A program made the position numbers and the translations under genes. A stretch of 64,000 nt of DNA, taken from the NCBI GenBank assembly GCA_030063045.1, contig JAQSEB010000057.1:1-64000 (forward strand). The letters are read 5' to 3'. This stretch comes from Pratylenchus scribneri. Lineage: Eukaryota > Nematoda > Chromadorea > Rhabditida > Pratylenchidae. The notes below the pieces were generated by a model. The model was given only the letters and a program-made list of their open reading frames with translations, made no database searches and was not told the origin of the DNA. Below are positions 8,411 to 19,998 of the stretch, piece after piece (the first letter of the stretch is position 1; every line of letters starts with the position of its first letter).

Positions 8411-9021
8411 TTCAAGATTGTTGTTGTTTGTTGGAGATATTTTTGATGTTGAAAATTGGTTATTTGTCGAATTTTTTGCTAAAAATTAAATTTAGGCAAT
8501 ATTATTACGAAAAAATAATGAGGAAGTTTGAATTATTTCGAAAAATAAATGAGGAAGTTTGAATTATTAAAATTGAATCAATTGAAAAAAATGAGGAATG
8601 AGAATAATCAATTTTTGAGTTACGGTCAGTTTTGAGGAGAAGTTTGAGTCGTAAAGAGATTATGGAATGGAAAGGGAGGAAATAGTGGGGGATTATAGAA
8701 AGAGAGATTTAATGGCGACTGAGAAAATGGGTAAGAGTCTTTTCCTTCAATGGGTTATTGAAAGTGAAAATGAGGAGGGATGAGGTAGAAAGTGGAGAGA
8801 CGTCGTCGATGTTTTGACCATAGACATAAAACGAGGAATGGGAGTGAGTCGTAAGTTAATTGATTGGTCATAAAATGACCCATACGACTCATCCACCCAT
8901 TCCCCCATTTATGTATAGGTCATTAAATTGAAGATAATTAAATTAATTGTAGTTAATAAATTGAAATAAATTAATTGTTTTTAGGATTTTCTAATAAAAT
9001 AATAATATTTGTTTTTAATTG
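8411..9021. other. Intergenic region, divergent promoters
   Basis: No ORF or RNA gene seen. It separates the minus-strand tail-anchored gene from the plus-strand zinc-finger gene and must carry both promoters. A purine-rich stretch (8630-8800) and a partly self-complementary GAGTCGTA...TACGACTC pair (about 8848 and 8883) are visible. Confidence 0.4.
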
Positions 9022-11065
9022 ATGGACGAGATTCGCGCAATGGAGGAACAACTGGCCGAGAGGGTAAATTATTTAAAAATAATATTTATTAATATTCCTT
9101 TTTTTTAAGAAACAACGTGAAAAGGAGAAGAAAATGTTGGAAATGGATGGTTTGAAAGCACAGGTCAAACAATTGGTAAGATATTTTTTTTCTAAACTAA
9201 TTTTTTTATTAATTATTAAGGATGATCAAATGGCACCTTTAGCAAGCCAAAGGAAGGATTTGATGAGGCAAATCCAAGTCAAGGTTATTATTTTTTAAAA
9301 TAATATTAATAATAAACTGTATTTAGAAAAATGAGATAGATCTCTTGGATTGCGGCTCCTCCTCCTCAAATTCTTCTAAGACGTCTCAAGCAGCCAAGGT
9401 TTTGAGGACATTAATATTTTGAGAAAAGTTTTTCTAGATCAAAAAACCGAGCAAGAAGGAAATGATTGATGGGACGGGATTGGAAATTAAGAATGAGCCG
9501 TTGGAAATTAAGAATGAGCCGGGCGAATTTGTGAGTTTTTTGTTTTGAGGATTGCATATATTTTTTATTTTTAGCCAAAGGCAGCGGTTGAACAAGTTGG
9601 CGATAAAATTAGAGTTTGATTTTTAATTATTTTTTAAAAATACTTTTTTTTATTTTTACAGTGTGCCCGATGTCACTTCTACAAAAAAGGAAAAAAAGGG
9701 GATTACAATTTTGAGCGGCACGTTGATAAAGATAAGCCGTGTGAGGTTTGTTTTTTTTTATAATTATATATATTTATATATTTTTCTTTATAGAAATGGT
9801 CCATCCAAACGATTTTGGCAAAACGATCGCACAATGCGAAAGGTTTGGGTGATTTTGAGGGAGGGCTTGAGGAAAATGAGGAGAAAATGAGGAAGAATGA
9901 GGTAAATTTATTATTTTTATTTCAAAGAAACGTAACAATATTTTTAGACAAAGAGGAAAATGGAGCCTAATAATTTTGAAGAAGGCGAAGTCGAATTGAA
10001 GAAAATGAAGACGGAGATTGGAGAGACGGAGGTTGTGGAGTTTGGGGAGAATGGTTTTGAGGTAAATTGGAAGAAAATAATGAAAATATATTTTTATTTA
10101 GGATGGTCAAAAGATGAAGTTGCGAAGCGGGAGCCGTCGGTCAAATCCTCGTCAAAAGGCATTGGCCAAACTTCAGCAAGAGCGAAAGGATAAAGAGATG
10201 CTCAAGGTTAACAATATTTTTTATATAAATCTTACGTAATTAGGAATTTTATAAGGAGGGATGGAAATTGAATAAAGATGAGATGCGGGTTGAATATGAA
10301 AAATTGGTATAAAAATGTAAAAGAAATTTTTATATGTTTTTTTTTATAGAAGAAGCAAGTCGAGGCCTCAAAAGATGGTGGAAAGGAATTGGCAAAAAAG
10401 GGGGAAATTGTGGACCCGACGAATGAGGGAAAAATTGACGAAGAAAAGAAGGAGCAAAATGAAGAAGAAGTTGAGGAAATTGTTAATGAGACAATTTTCA
10501 AGGAGGAAGAAGGGCCAAAAAATGGAGAAGAAAATGAGGATGAGAAAAGGAAGATTGAGGAGGCCAATGCGGAATTAAATTTGAATAAAGATGGCGAAGA
10601 AGGTAAAGGCGAAGGTATTGTGAAAATGAAAAATGAAGAAAATGTGGATGAGGTTTTGGGTGATGAGAAGAAAGAGGGTGATGAGAAAAAGGTTGGAATT
10701 TTATAAAAATTAAAAAATTTTTTAATACCATTTCCAGGTTATCACCGTCAAAATAGAAAAAGAGGAGAAAATTGAAGAAGAAGAGAAGGTTGAAATGGAC
10801 ACGGCAATGGAGCCAATTTTCATTGTTGGAGAGAATGTTGATGAGAAAATGGATGCAAAGAAAGAAGAGCCGACTTTGATCAATGGAGTGGATGAGGAAA
10901 ATGGAAAGGGAAAAATTGACGGAAAGGAAAATGAGGAAATTGGCCAAAAGGAAGAGGTTGAAATTTTATTTTTAATAATTTTTATATTATTTCCAGTTTT
11001 TGGGGTCGAAGGTCATCAAAGAAGAAGAGGGGGATGAAATTGAAGGAAATGGTTTCGCCTTTTGA
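9022..11065 (+). CDS. Acidic coiled-coil protein with CCHC zinc finger, fourteen exons, all introns phase 0
   Basis: Exons 9022-9063, 9110-9175, 9221-9283, 9327-9398, 9438-9530, 9575-9613, 9662-9745, 9794-9901, 9948-10061, 10102-10206, 10244-10306, 10350-10691, 10738-10956, 10997-11065; 492 aa. All fourteen exons are multiples of three and all thirteen introns are phase 0. Exons 1-3 encode a charged coiled coil. Exon 7 encodes the only cysteine cluster, CARCHFYKKG...FERHVDKDKPC (C-x2-C-x15-H-x6-C), a single zinc finger. The last four exons are Glu/Lys-rich. Exon 5 contains a duplicated LEIKNEP unit. Likely nuclear; DNA or RNA binding is inferred from the finger only. No family recognised. Confidence 0.65.
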
Positions 11066-12150
11066 GGAAAAAAGAAGGAGATGAGGTTTGGAAAGTGGAA
11101 AAATGAAGGAAGGAAGGCGAATAATATTTTAACATATATCACAATTAATCAAAAATGAAAGACCAATTCTCAAATTTATTTTAACCAAAAATGGCATTTT
11201 TTTCTCATAATAACTCTTGATAAAATTTGATGACCTTTTTTTTTAATGTTTTAAAATTATTTATTTGAAAAATAGAATGTAAAAATGAAAAGAAATAGAT
11301 TTGATTTTATCATCGTTCTTTTTGTTTCTTCCTCGTTTCGGTAATATTTGAAGGTTGTCGGTGGCATCGATTGAAAAGGAGGCAGCACCTTTAAAAGAAT
11401 TGAACCATTAAATTTTCCCCCTCATATTTTTTCCCTTCCCTCATATTTTTTTTCCCACCTCTCCCTCATATTTCCAAAAGATGGTCCCCTCTCAAAATTC
11501 CAATGAGGAGGATAGGTTTGAGCTGGCACCTTCTCGGCTGACCCCCACTCTGACTTTGGTCCCGCCTCACACAGAACGGTCAATGGCTATCCGATTTTGG
11601 GCTTAAGAGGTATAGAGTCTCTTTTCTCTAACCTAACAATTAAAATGAGGAGGATAGACACCGGCTGTTGCGCGAGAGGGGGACAAGCGGATGGGCAGAG
11701 GCTTAAGAAGGGACATAGATGTCGGCTCAAACTAATCGATTACCTTAGCTATGTTTCACCGACCGGTGTAGGGATTATCTACTATTGTTGTTTTGGTTTA
11801 TTTCGTCTTCGAATTGCCTCTTTGTTAATTGGCATAGGAACTTGCTGTGTGGCCACTTTCCGTAAATACTGTGTACCGTACCTTCTCAATTTCATTCATT
11901 TCCCCTTCAGTTCTTTGTTCTCTTCTCATCCATTCCCCTTTCCCACCAACTTTAATCCTTTCGGAATGGCAATGCCGTCAAATTTGCCAACCGGCCGTTT
12001 TCCTACTTTCCCTTTCAATGTTGGCCAGTTTACTCATGCTTTTGGCGTTGATCACTGATATTCATTTTCTGATTTTGCCATTCATGTTCAGTTGTGTATG
12101 TTTTCCCTTCTCCAAACTAATTCGTCCTTTCCCCTTTTCATTTACTGAAT
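11066..12150. other. Boundary zone between Maverick-like and host DNA; GC-richer insert
   Basis: After an AT-rich 3' flank (to about 11,400) the sequence turns GC-richer at 11,480-11,880. The words AATGAGGAGGATAG (about 11,501 and 11,644) and GGCTTAAGA (about 11,599 and 11,700) each occur twice there. I see no complete gene. Hydrophobic reading frames at 11,750-12,110 could be upstream exons of the small membrane protein at 12151, but I could not join them convincingly. This is where the left-hand compositional domain ends. Confidence 0.35.
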
Positions 12151-12514
12151 ATGATGGCCTCAATGGCACTTTCTCTTGTTTTCCTCTCCAATCCGGCATT
12201 TCCTTTACCTACCAAAAACAAATTGGAACAGCTGTATCCAGCCGGATTGGCCCTAATGTGCACCGGATTGGTCATCTTTTTCCTTTGGCTTTTTGCCATT
12301 TCTTCATTCACTTTCATTCTAATTCGCGACAAACGCACCATTTTCCGGTTCAGAAGGATTATTAATATTTAAATTGGATTATTTGACAATTTTCAGTGAA
12401 TTATTCACTGCTGGATTCGGTGATGATGATGAGGAAATGCACGAATCCAATCCACTTTTATTGAGACGTTCCTCTTCCGCCCCATTGGATCGAATAAATA
12501 GTGCAGAATTTTAA
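12151..12514 (+). CDS. Small membrane protein, two exons
   Basis: Exons 12151-12347 and 12397-12514 (phase-2 intron, CG|T rebuilding Arg). About 104 aa: MMASMALSLVFLSNPAFPLP could be a signal peptide, LYPAGLALMCTGLVIFFLWLFAISSFTFILI is a strong TM segment (residues 29-59), followed by a cytoplasmic tail DKRTIFRELF...DDDEE...NPLLLRRSSSAP. The tail contains a dileucine-type NPLLL sorting motif. Upstream exons may exist. Resembles small TMEM-type proteins of animals but cannot be named. Confidence 0.5.
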
Positions 12515-12601
12515 TTAATTTTGTATAAATTTTATTTCATTCCTCAAAACATGACAATAATTTTTGATTATTAAAATGATTTTTATTCTATTTTTCACTC
12601 A

Positions 12602-14014
12602 TCAAATCAATTTCTCAATTTTCCTTTGGTTCACATCCGGCTCATAAAGTAGTCCATTCCACAATTTGTAAAAGCATTCATGGCAATACGGACGGCGTTC
12701 GTGCTCCCGGAATGTACCATGCAAATTTAATGCCTAAACCAAATATTTTCATTAATCAAAATTTTTGCCCAATTTAATCCCACTTTTTGGCAGTAACAAC
12801 ACATAAAATGATAAGGATGGAATTTCTGGGCCTTTGTGGCATTTGGGGCCAATGCGGTGAGGACAGGGCCATCAATTTCCTGATTGCAATAAGCACAAAT
12901 TGGAATTTGGCCCATCGGAGTGGCCGGCTGAAATACAATTCAATTAAAATGGAATTTAATATGAAATATTCACCTCGATATTGAGGGTACGGCGGGGAGT
13001 TGCTGAACGGGCACGTCTTTTGAGGCTACTGCTAAAAAATAATAAATTTGCGTCATTTACCCTGAAGGAAGTATCAAAAATGTGTCACTCACATTTGGGA
13101 TTCATCCAATTCCACACCATAATCCTTTCGCACTTCATCCACCGTAAAATCTTCAGGCGATTCTGAATTTTTCGTCGATATTTTTGTTTTCAATTTCTTC
13201 CTCCCCAAAATGGTTTTCAAAAGAGGAAATCCCATTTTTTAAAATAAATTATTGGGTAGAAAAATGTGTAAAAAAGGTGAGAAAAATGGAATCCGCCTCG
13301 CGCAATATATTAATTAATTTATTGACCGACCAATCAAATTTGATGGATTGTTCGGTAAATATTGGGAAAAGGGAATGCGGGAAGAAAGTGTTTACCTTCA
13401 AATGGAGCTGCATTCTCTTGGCCATACATTTCTTGATCATCCGGGGCCGGTGTCAAATGTAATCGATATTCAACCTCCTTCAAAACTAATAAATTTCCTC
13501 CATTTATTTCATTAAACCTCATGCGATTTTGGCGGCTTCTTTTTCTTCAATGATCCACGGCGCAATACTTCTCTATGAAAGTTAATAATTTCCCCATTTT
13601 TCCATAATATTTAAACTCACGCAGTTGCATCCAAATCATAAACCAATGCGGCCAATGTGTCAGTGACCACATTCTGCCTTTGGTCTTCTTTGACACGGCC
13701 CAATTCCTTCTTCAAATCCTCCGTACTGACCGATTTCAGCCGCAAATTCAGCCAACTTTCCTGCGGTTCCACCTCAATCCGTCCGCTAACTTCCATTTCA
13801 CTTTGGAACGTTCTTTTGTCCATCATTTGTTGTTCCTGATGCCGTCGGATTACTTCCGTTGTTTTGTTCACATCCGTGACCAATGCATCCAATGTGGCAT
13901 GGGCAACCTCCCCATCTGACAATGAACCAAATAAATGGCAAATTATTTAAAGCATTTACGTTCGCCTGGATGGGAGCCGCGCGATCCACGCGATTCGGAT
14001 CTTCGATCAGCCAT
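12602..14014 (-). CDS. LIM-domain protein, UNC-95/paxillin-like
   Basis: Multi-exon minus-strand gene from MADRRSESRGSRGS at 14014 to the stop at 12602; roughly 300 aa. One C-terminal LIM domain is complete over two exons: CAYCNQEI, then FHPYHFMCCYCQK, then RRPYCHECFYKLW, giving both zinc sites. N-terminally there is an acidic/helical region with LD-like segments (LDALVTDV, LAALVYDLDA) and a basic SSLKRRARSATPRR patch just before the LIM domain. C. elegans UNC-95, a muscle dense-body and M-line protein, has a similar size and a single C-terminal paxillin-like LIM domain. Expected role is an integrin-adhesion adaptor in body-wall muscle. LIM call sure; orthology tentative. Confidence 0.75.
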
Positions 14015-14907
14015 TATTTTTGATGAGTTTGGAATGTTCTTTTTGTTATACACTATTAATAGGCTAAATAAAATGAGGAACTATGAAAGTGGCCAAATTG
14101 GCCAACAAATCGATCGGAAGGCCCAAATGTTGCTTGAAGGCCAATTCCCCCCCCCCCCCCCGTTATTTCTTTTCCCACTTGTCCGTAGAATTATGTGCCT
14201 TTGACTGGGCCAAGGCGGAATTCTTTTCAACCAGCTGCATCCCTTCTTTCCTTTTCTTCTTTCCTTGCTTTATTCCATTCCATATTCCCTCATTTTCCCG
14301 TTGCCTAAAGCCATTTATCGGCTTCATTCATTTCCCATCCAACCCATATTTTCCCCTTCCACCCACAACCAATCACAAAGGCGATGAACGAATTGACATG
14401 GACTAAGGCAAAATCTGCAGAAACCGAGCCGTAATCCACCCATCCATTTCATTTTGCTTCTGACAGCCGCAATTTAAAGCAGCCAAACGTCTGTCGGGCT
14501 TCTTCAAGGAAATGAAGAGAAAAAGGGGAGAATAAAAGAAGGTGATTTGGCTTTATGCCTTAAACTCAACGAAATTGATCAGCAAAAGAATAAAATGAAG
14601 AAAAGAAATTGAAAAGGAATATATGAATTGAATGAATGGTTTGGTGGATTAATTGACTGCTAAATATATTTGATTAGAATGAAATGAAATATAGGAAAGA
14701 GGGAATTGTTTGGTTTTGGAAAGATTTCACTGTAAAACATTCAAATTCATCATCGAATCATCCATATCCTTCAACACAATTCGCAAGTTTTTGGGCACCA
14801 ATGAAATTTGACACCTTTTGGGAAATGATGACTTTGGCAAAATGGTCGATGTTTGTGGGCTTGCCATTCGATACATCTTAAAATAAATTGGGAATTAAGG
14901 GAAATCC
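14015..14907. other. Intergenic region with poly-C run
   Basis: No supported gene. Contains a C15 run at 14147-14161 and AT-rich sequence. It holds the upstream region of the LIM gene and the 3' flank of the ShKT gene. Confidence 0.4.
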
Positions 14908-15885
14908 CTATTTGATTATGGACTTTTGTCTGTTTTTATCAACGCATTTATGATTTTGGGGTTTACAATGGGCACAAGTTCGAGGGCATTCCTCCTTCAA
15001 TTTATGGAAATAATTCTGAAAAAATATATTTAAATTTAAATATTAATTCAAATGAATGACCGGCATATCGCAGAATAATATTTCATTCCGGCAATCACTT
15101 CTTGTGTCCCAACAATCCACATCTAAATTCAATTTATTTTAATATTCACAAAAATGAATGAACCCTCTGGCGGTTTTGTCCATTGAAATTCATAAAATTC
15201 TTTTTGTTCTTGGCAAGGATCGCCAAAATATTTGAACACTTTTGTATCTTTTAATTCAATTTGACAAGTTTTTGGGCAAATTCTCCTCACTCGTTCATCA
15301 AAAGCGCACAATTGGCTCATATCCGGACAATCCCATTGTGAATCCCTTTCAACATTCATTTCCAATTAATTAATTTCCCAATTAATTTTGCCCTTTCTTT
15401 ATACCTGCACATTGTGGCCTCATCCCATTCCCTTTTTTGCCGATTGCATAGGCCACATGTGCCGGCACAATCTCGCACCATTTCCGCCAATCCTTCCTTC
15501 TTCCAGCAACTTTGATCAATTCGATGATTTTTGCAACTTTTTCCCTCACCCAAATTCCTTCCATCCTTGCAATTATGCTCATTCCTTTCACAACAAATTC
15601 GACAATGTTTGGCACATTGAAGTGCCTCCGTTTGTAAATCTTTTTTGGGACAATAAAACAAAATTCATTTGGCCACAAATTCTCACATGGACTTTCACAG
15701 AGTTTTGGGCGTTTTTGATCGGCTTTATTTGGCCCAAAAACGATTTTGCAAACATCGGTGGGAATTTGATTTTCGCAAGTTTGTTCCAAATTATTCCCAA
15801 ATAAGTCACAAAATTCCTTCGATTGAATAAAGGAAAATATTTGAATAAAAAGAAGGAAAAAGTAAAAATGTGAATTTATTGGCAT
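14908..15885 (-). CDS. Secreted protein with four ShKT (SXC) domains
   Basis: Start at 15885 gives the signal peptide INSHFYFFLLFIQIFSFIQS; an ATG at 15903 is less suitable. Introns with GT-AG ends and 42-60 bp length join five exons; the first intron (GTGAGAATTT...AAAAAAG, about 15647-15693) restores the frame that otherwise looks shifted. Four six-Cys modules follow: an N-terminal one ending ALQCAKHCRIC, a second ending VRDCAGTCGLC, a third with RRICPKTC, and a canonical fourth, DCWDTRSDCRNEILFC ... EECPRTCAHC. ShKT proteins are abundant in nematode cuticle and pharyngeal secretions, and some are potassium-channel-active in other animals; the role here is unknown. Confidence 0.8.
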
Positions 15886-16515
15886 TTTTGGGGATAAAGC
15901 CAAATGGATTGGTGAAATCGGCTGGCAATATGAATCGATTGAATGGATGGGAATTGGGAATGAGGCAGAGGAGCAGGGGACCGAATAACAATGGCACGTG
16001 GATTCATCATTATTAGCAATTAAATTAGTAAAAATTAAAAATAATAAAATGAAAATAAAAGGACAATTTCATCACTGCTGGACTATTTCCAGTAATTAAG
16101 TAAGTATTAATCCGTTTGTTGATGATATTTAACGGAAATAACAACGTTGCAAGCAGAAAATACACCGGAAAAGGCGAAATTGAGGGAAATGGCCTGCAGC
16201 AAATTAAATTTTAAAAATTCAGGGTGAAGTTTTCCTTAAGCAAAAATATTCTCCATCAATCTTATTCCAATATTGGTTTCCGTTTTTTGGCATTTTCATC
16301 TTTTTCCCATATTCAACAATTCCCCATCTCAATTTTGAAGGCCTTTCTTTATTCTCAGTCAAATACTCGAATTTCATCCCACCCACCTTCAAAACATTCA
16401 TTTTTGGTCCAAAATGTGAATTCTAAAGTAAAATGCCCTCTTTTTGTTGTATAAGTCATTTCAATTTGGAATGAATTGATGATTTATTAGTATAAAATTC
16501 AATTTATAAGGGAAT
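15886..16515. other. Intergenic region, divergent promoters
   Basis: No gene supported. Upstream sequence for the ShKT gene (minus) and for the signal-peptide/TM protein at 16516 (plus). Confidence 0.4.
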
Positions 16516-17110
16516 ATGGCTTTTCGATGTTGCCATTTTGGCCTCCTTCAATACTTCATTGTCCTTCTCATATTCAATTCAATAAATTGTGCCGAGAAAA
16601 ATTCCTTGAAAATGTCAAAATCGCCGGATCCAGAATTGGAGGGAATGCATAAAAGAATGGAAACAGATTATTTCAAGCCAAAAGAATATAGCACCCGGGA
16701 TTTCCCCCGCCTCATCGAAGGACTTGGCCAACAAATTCGCCGGGACTTGGGCCAGGTTGGAGCCAAAACCCAAATCCACATTCAATTCAAATTCTATTAA
16801 ATTTCAGGCCCATTCTATGATGGCCTCCTACTCAAAACAAGTACAAAATTTGGAGCAAAGAATGGACCGATTGGAGGCAACCAATTCTCCATTTATCAGT
16901 GAATTTGGAGAAAACCAAAATAATAAAGTTCGTCTCGAACTATTCTCCTTCATCACAATTCAACCATTTTTACAGCTTTTGGCCGCTCTTTGGCTTTTTC
17001 TGCTCCTTTTTCTCGTTTTGGCCTTTCTTTTTTGCGTTAATCTTTTGCTTATTCTTCTTTCAAGCAGACGAAAAACCAAAGAAAATGTGAAAAAGATTGT
17101 TGAAATATGA
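16516..17110 (+). CDS. Signal-peptide and single-TM protein, paralogue A
   Basis: Exons 16516-16755, 16808-16927, 16976-17110; both introns phase 0; 164 aa. Signal peptide LLQYFIVLLIFNSINC, then a conserved core METDYFKPKEYSTRDFPRLI and EGLGQQIRRDLGQ, a short coiled coil (MMASYSKQVQNLEQRMDRLE), and a C-terminal TM helix of mostly Leu/Phe followed by a basic tail (SSRRKTKENVKK). Topology: type I, small ectodomain. A paralogue at 23810-24480 has the same exon pattern. No known family recognised; probably nematode-restricted. Confidence 0.7.
16659..16876 (+). repeat. 218-bp near-identical block shared with 23992-24209 (copy A)
   Basis: Covers the end of exon 1, the whole first intron and the start of exon 2. 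Only about four substitutions separate it from copy B, even inside the intron, while sequence on either side is unrelated. Sharp ends at GGAAACAG and ATTGGAG. Confidence 0.85.
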
Positions 17111-18588
17111 ATTAACCCAAAAATGTTCAATTCTCATTTGATTTGGCCAATCATTTACAAAATCCTCAATAAAAAAAAGTCACATTATCTAATAAATTTC
17201 ATTGAAATTCTTATCATCAATGGCCATTCTCGCATTTTGGGGGCAGTCAAACATGAGTGAGGCATCCCAGCAAAATCAGCAACAAAAAAGGCCAAAACTC
17301 ACGCCACCCTTCCCTTTACCCCCCCCCCCCCCTTCCATCCATCCGGTCATCCTCCATTCGGGAATAGCCTCTAATTCCTTTTTACGTCGTTTTTTTTGTT
17401 CGGCCAATTCAACATCATTTCCCCAATCTAAACTTCCTTCCTCCTCGAATTTGTCCGAATTTCATGGGCCAATTGGGTTGTCCTTGTCCCCTTTCCCTCA
17501 AGGTTATAGCCGAATGCAATAAAAAAAAATGATGCGGAACAGACGAAAATATGATGGACTTGTCCAAATCCATTCAAAATTGGCTGCCATTATTTAGGAT
17601 TAGCAGCTGCAAAAATCAGCGGAAATGTTCAAAGAAATATTTTTGATGATTAATTTCTTTTTTTTGTCCCCAGACCAATTGCAAAATCCGGTCTCATCTC
17701 ATCTTTTGACTGAGTCAGTCCATTTTTTCCATTCACAATTGTCCGCCATTTTCCCCTCCCCCGCACATTTTCTCCCCAAATTCATTACAAATGTCCATCG
17801 CCCCCTCCCCTCCTAATTTTCGCTAACAAACAAAATTCCCCAAATTCTTGTCAAAAAATAAAAAACCCGTAAATTGCCAAAAACAAATACCAAACTCCAA
17901 TCAAAATTACATCAAATCCATCCATTCATTCTTTTATTTTTGGCCAATTCCACCATACATGGCCCCAAGGACATTTATTACACAAATTATTCCCTCCTTC
18001 ACCCATCTCCGCTAGATTATTTATTTCCCAGCAAATTGGCCAATGGTCTTTGCCGGGAAAGGAAATAGCACATCATTCTTATTTTATTACCTTTGAACTA
18101 CTCCAATTTGTTCATATTCCAATCTTTTTTCCTTTTTTTAATGTCCAATCCGTCGATTTATTGTTGTTCATTTCATCCCCCACAATTTCCCCCTTTTTAT
18201 ATAAAAAATGATGCATGAAATATTGCGGTTTTGCCCCACAATCAACTTCAAATTTTATTGGCTCAATTCAAACTATAAAATGTTGATCAACAATTAATGA
18301 ATTGGCCATTTTCCCAATCTAACTTTATCAATTTTGTAAATTATTTCATTCATTTCCTTTGCTGATAAGGAGGAAACCCAGACTTTTGGCCAATCATCAT
18401 TTTTGGCGACAACGTGCTTCTGCTTCCCCCTTCCCTCAATTATTTTATTTCCATATTTATTAATTCATTCCTTTTATGGAAAACCAATTTTAATGATGAG
18501 TATCGAATATGAGTACCATACACCCAAAATTGCATTACATTTGGATGGGCCTCCTGGCAATATTCCATCCGTTCATCCAGGGTATGCG
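17111..18588. other. Intergenic region with poly-C run and a coding-like fragment
   Basis: No complete gene. A C14 run lies at 17319-17332. On the minus strand, 17461 down to about 17340 reads as a charged exon-like frame (DWGNDVELAEQKKRRKK) with no start or upstream partner; it may be a pseudogene scrap or terminal exon. Confidence 0.35.
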
Positions 18589-18955
18589 ACGGTTTGTGGC
18601 GGGCCGGTTTGTGGCGAACTAGTTTTTGCTTTATAACTCATCGCAAACTGAACCATTTCGAATGTTTTTATATTCATTTGATAGAGCAATAAATTGTCTA
18701 TCTAATGATATATAAATCATTTTATATTATTCAAATTAGAGAAAGTTATGAGCTATTGAATAAAATTGGGCAAAATGGTGTCAATTTTGAAGGTTTTTGA
18801 TTTTTAAAAAATGTAAAAATATGTTTTATAATTTGATTTTTATATGGGCTGATAGAGAATTTTTTGCTCTATTCAATGATATAAAAAACATTCGAAAACA
18901 TTCATTAGGCGCTGAGCTATTAGCTTTCGCCACAAACCGGCCGCGCCACAAAACG
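18589..18955. mobile_element. MITE with about 105-bp terminal inverted repeats
   Basis: The left end GACGGTTTGTGGCGGGCCGG and following about 100 bp match the reverse complement of the right end (GACGTTTTGTGGCGCGGCCGG...), including shared internal words CGAATGTTTTTATAT and ATAGAGCAA. About 367 bp in total, no coding capacity. The left end carries the direct sub-repeat CCGGTTTGTGGCG. No clear target-site duplication was found, so the superfamily is not assigned. Confidence 0.75.
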
Positions 18956-19214
18956 TCCCGCTCCGGTTCATCCATCCATTCATTCATTCCCACCTCCTCC
19001 TTTCAATTTAATACGGTAAACAAATTTTCAAAAAAAACAATCCCATGTTTTAACATTCCACCGACATTTTCATCATCCCCTTTTTTTTGTTAATCCTTTC
19101 TTTTCATCAAATTTATGGCCCAGCCAAATCCACCATTTTATCCATTGAATTCCTTGAATTGGCTGCGCCCCCCCCCATCCCATTCACACTAATCCACCTT
19201 CCATTTCCAGGCAA

Positions 19215-19998
19215 ATGGTCAAAATCCAAATCCAGCAACGGCTTTTTCCCTTTTTCGCATTTTTTGTCCATCAATCCATTTCATCAATGCTTTTGATGGC
19301 CGCCAGCACAGGCCGATATCCATTGCCCGACATTCGAGTAAATATCCCCCCCCCCCCCTCCTTCCATTAATTTTAATCCCCCAACCAGCATACGGTTTGG
19401 CCATTGGCACAATTTTCCTCTCCCCAATTGGAATGTTTCACTGAACTTGACCAAAGGTTTATCTTCTCCGGAAGAACGTATCGTCTTGTGGCCACTGGGA
19501 AAATGCCAAATGGCGCATGCCTTGTCCGAATTCCGACGGGCAGTCGGCTTACCGTTTCCCAAATGGGCACAACCACTTCAGAGGTGAATAAGTCCATAGG
19601 CATTTTTTGGGGAAAGGGGGATAGAAAAATGAATATAAATGAATAATAATTAAATGAATAATTATATTTTATAGAGTTATGTTCTCGTGATTGCCGGCTC
19701 CTCCGATTTGCATATGCCATTGAGGACAAAGCACATTCGAAAAGGTACAAAAATGGCCAAATTTATTACATTATCCCTTCCCTCATTTGCAGAATATTCG
19801 GATCGGTATGGACCCTGGCATGTGCCGTGTAATCGTGCCTATTTGGTGTTCCATTCAAAAGGGGACAATTCATTGTCCGAAGAATGGATTGAATTCAATT
19901 TGGCCCCAGAGACGGAAGAAGATCGTCGGGATGGTGGCAGGGATGATTGTGCCGCAGATGGAAGGAATTTTGCTTCCGTTGAATTATTACACAGATAA
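19215..19998 (+). CDS. Predicted secreted protein of unknown function
   Basis: Exons 19215 to about 19336, 19389-19583, 19675-19744 and 19794-19998; about 196 aa. The N-terminus (RLFPFFAFFVHQSISSMLLM) could serve as a signal peptide or anchor, with ATG 19215 just after a splice-acceptor-like TTCCAGGCAA. The body is a beta-rich single domain with cysteines in LECFTELDQ, NGACLVRI and WHVPCNRAY, and the C-terminus is acidic (EETEEDRRDGG-type) with one more cysteine. The first intron contains a C13 run (19346-19358). CUB-like fold is possible but unproven. Confidence 0.5.

Noticed and set aside
15640..15700. Apparent frameshift in the ShKT gene
   Set aside because: A 47-bp GTGAGA...AAAAAAG intron joins the two frames and restores a regular Cys pattern, so the gene is intact.
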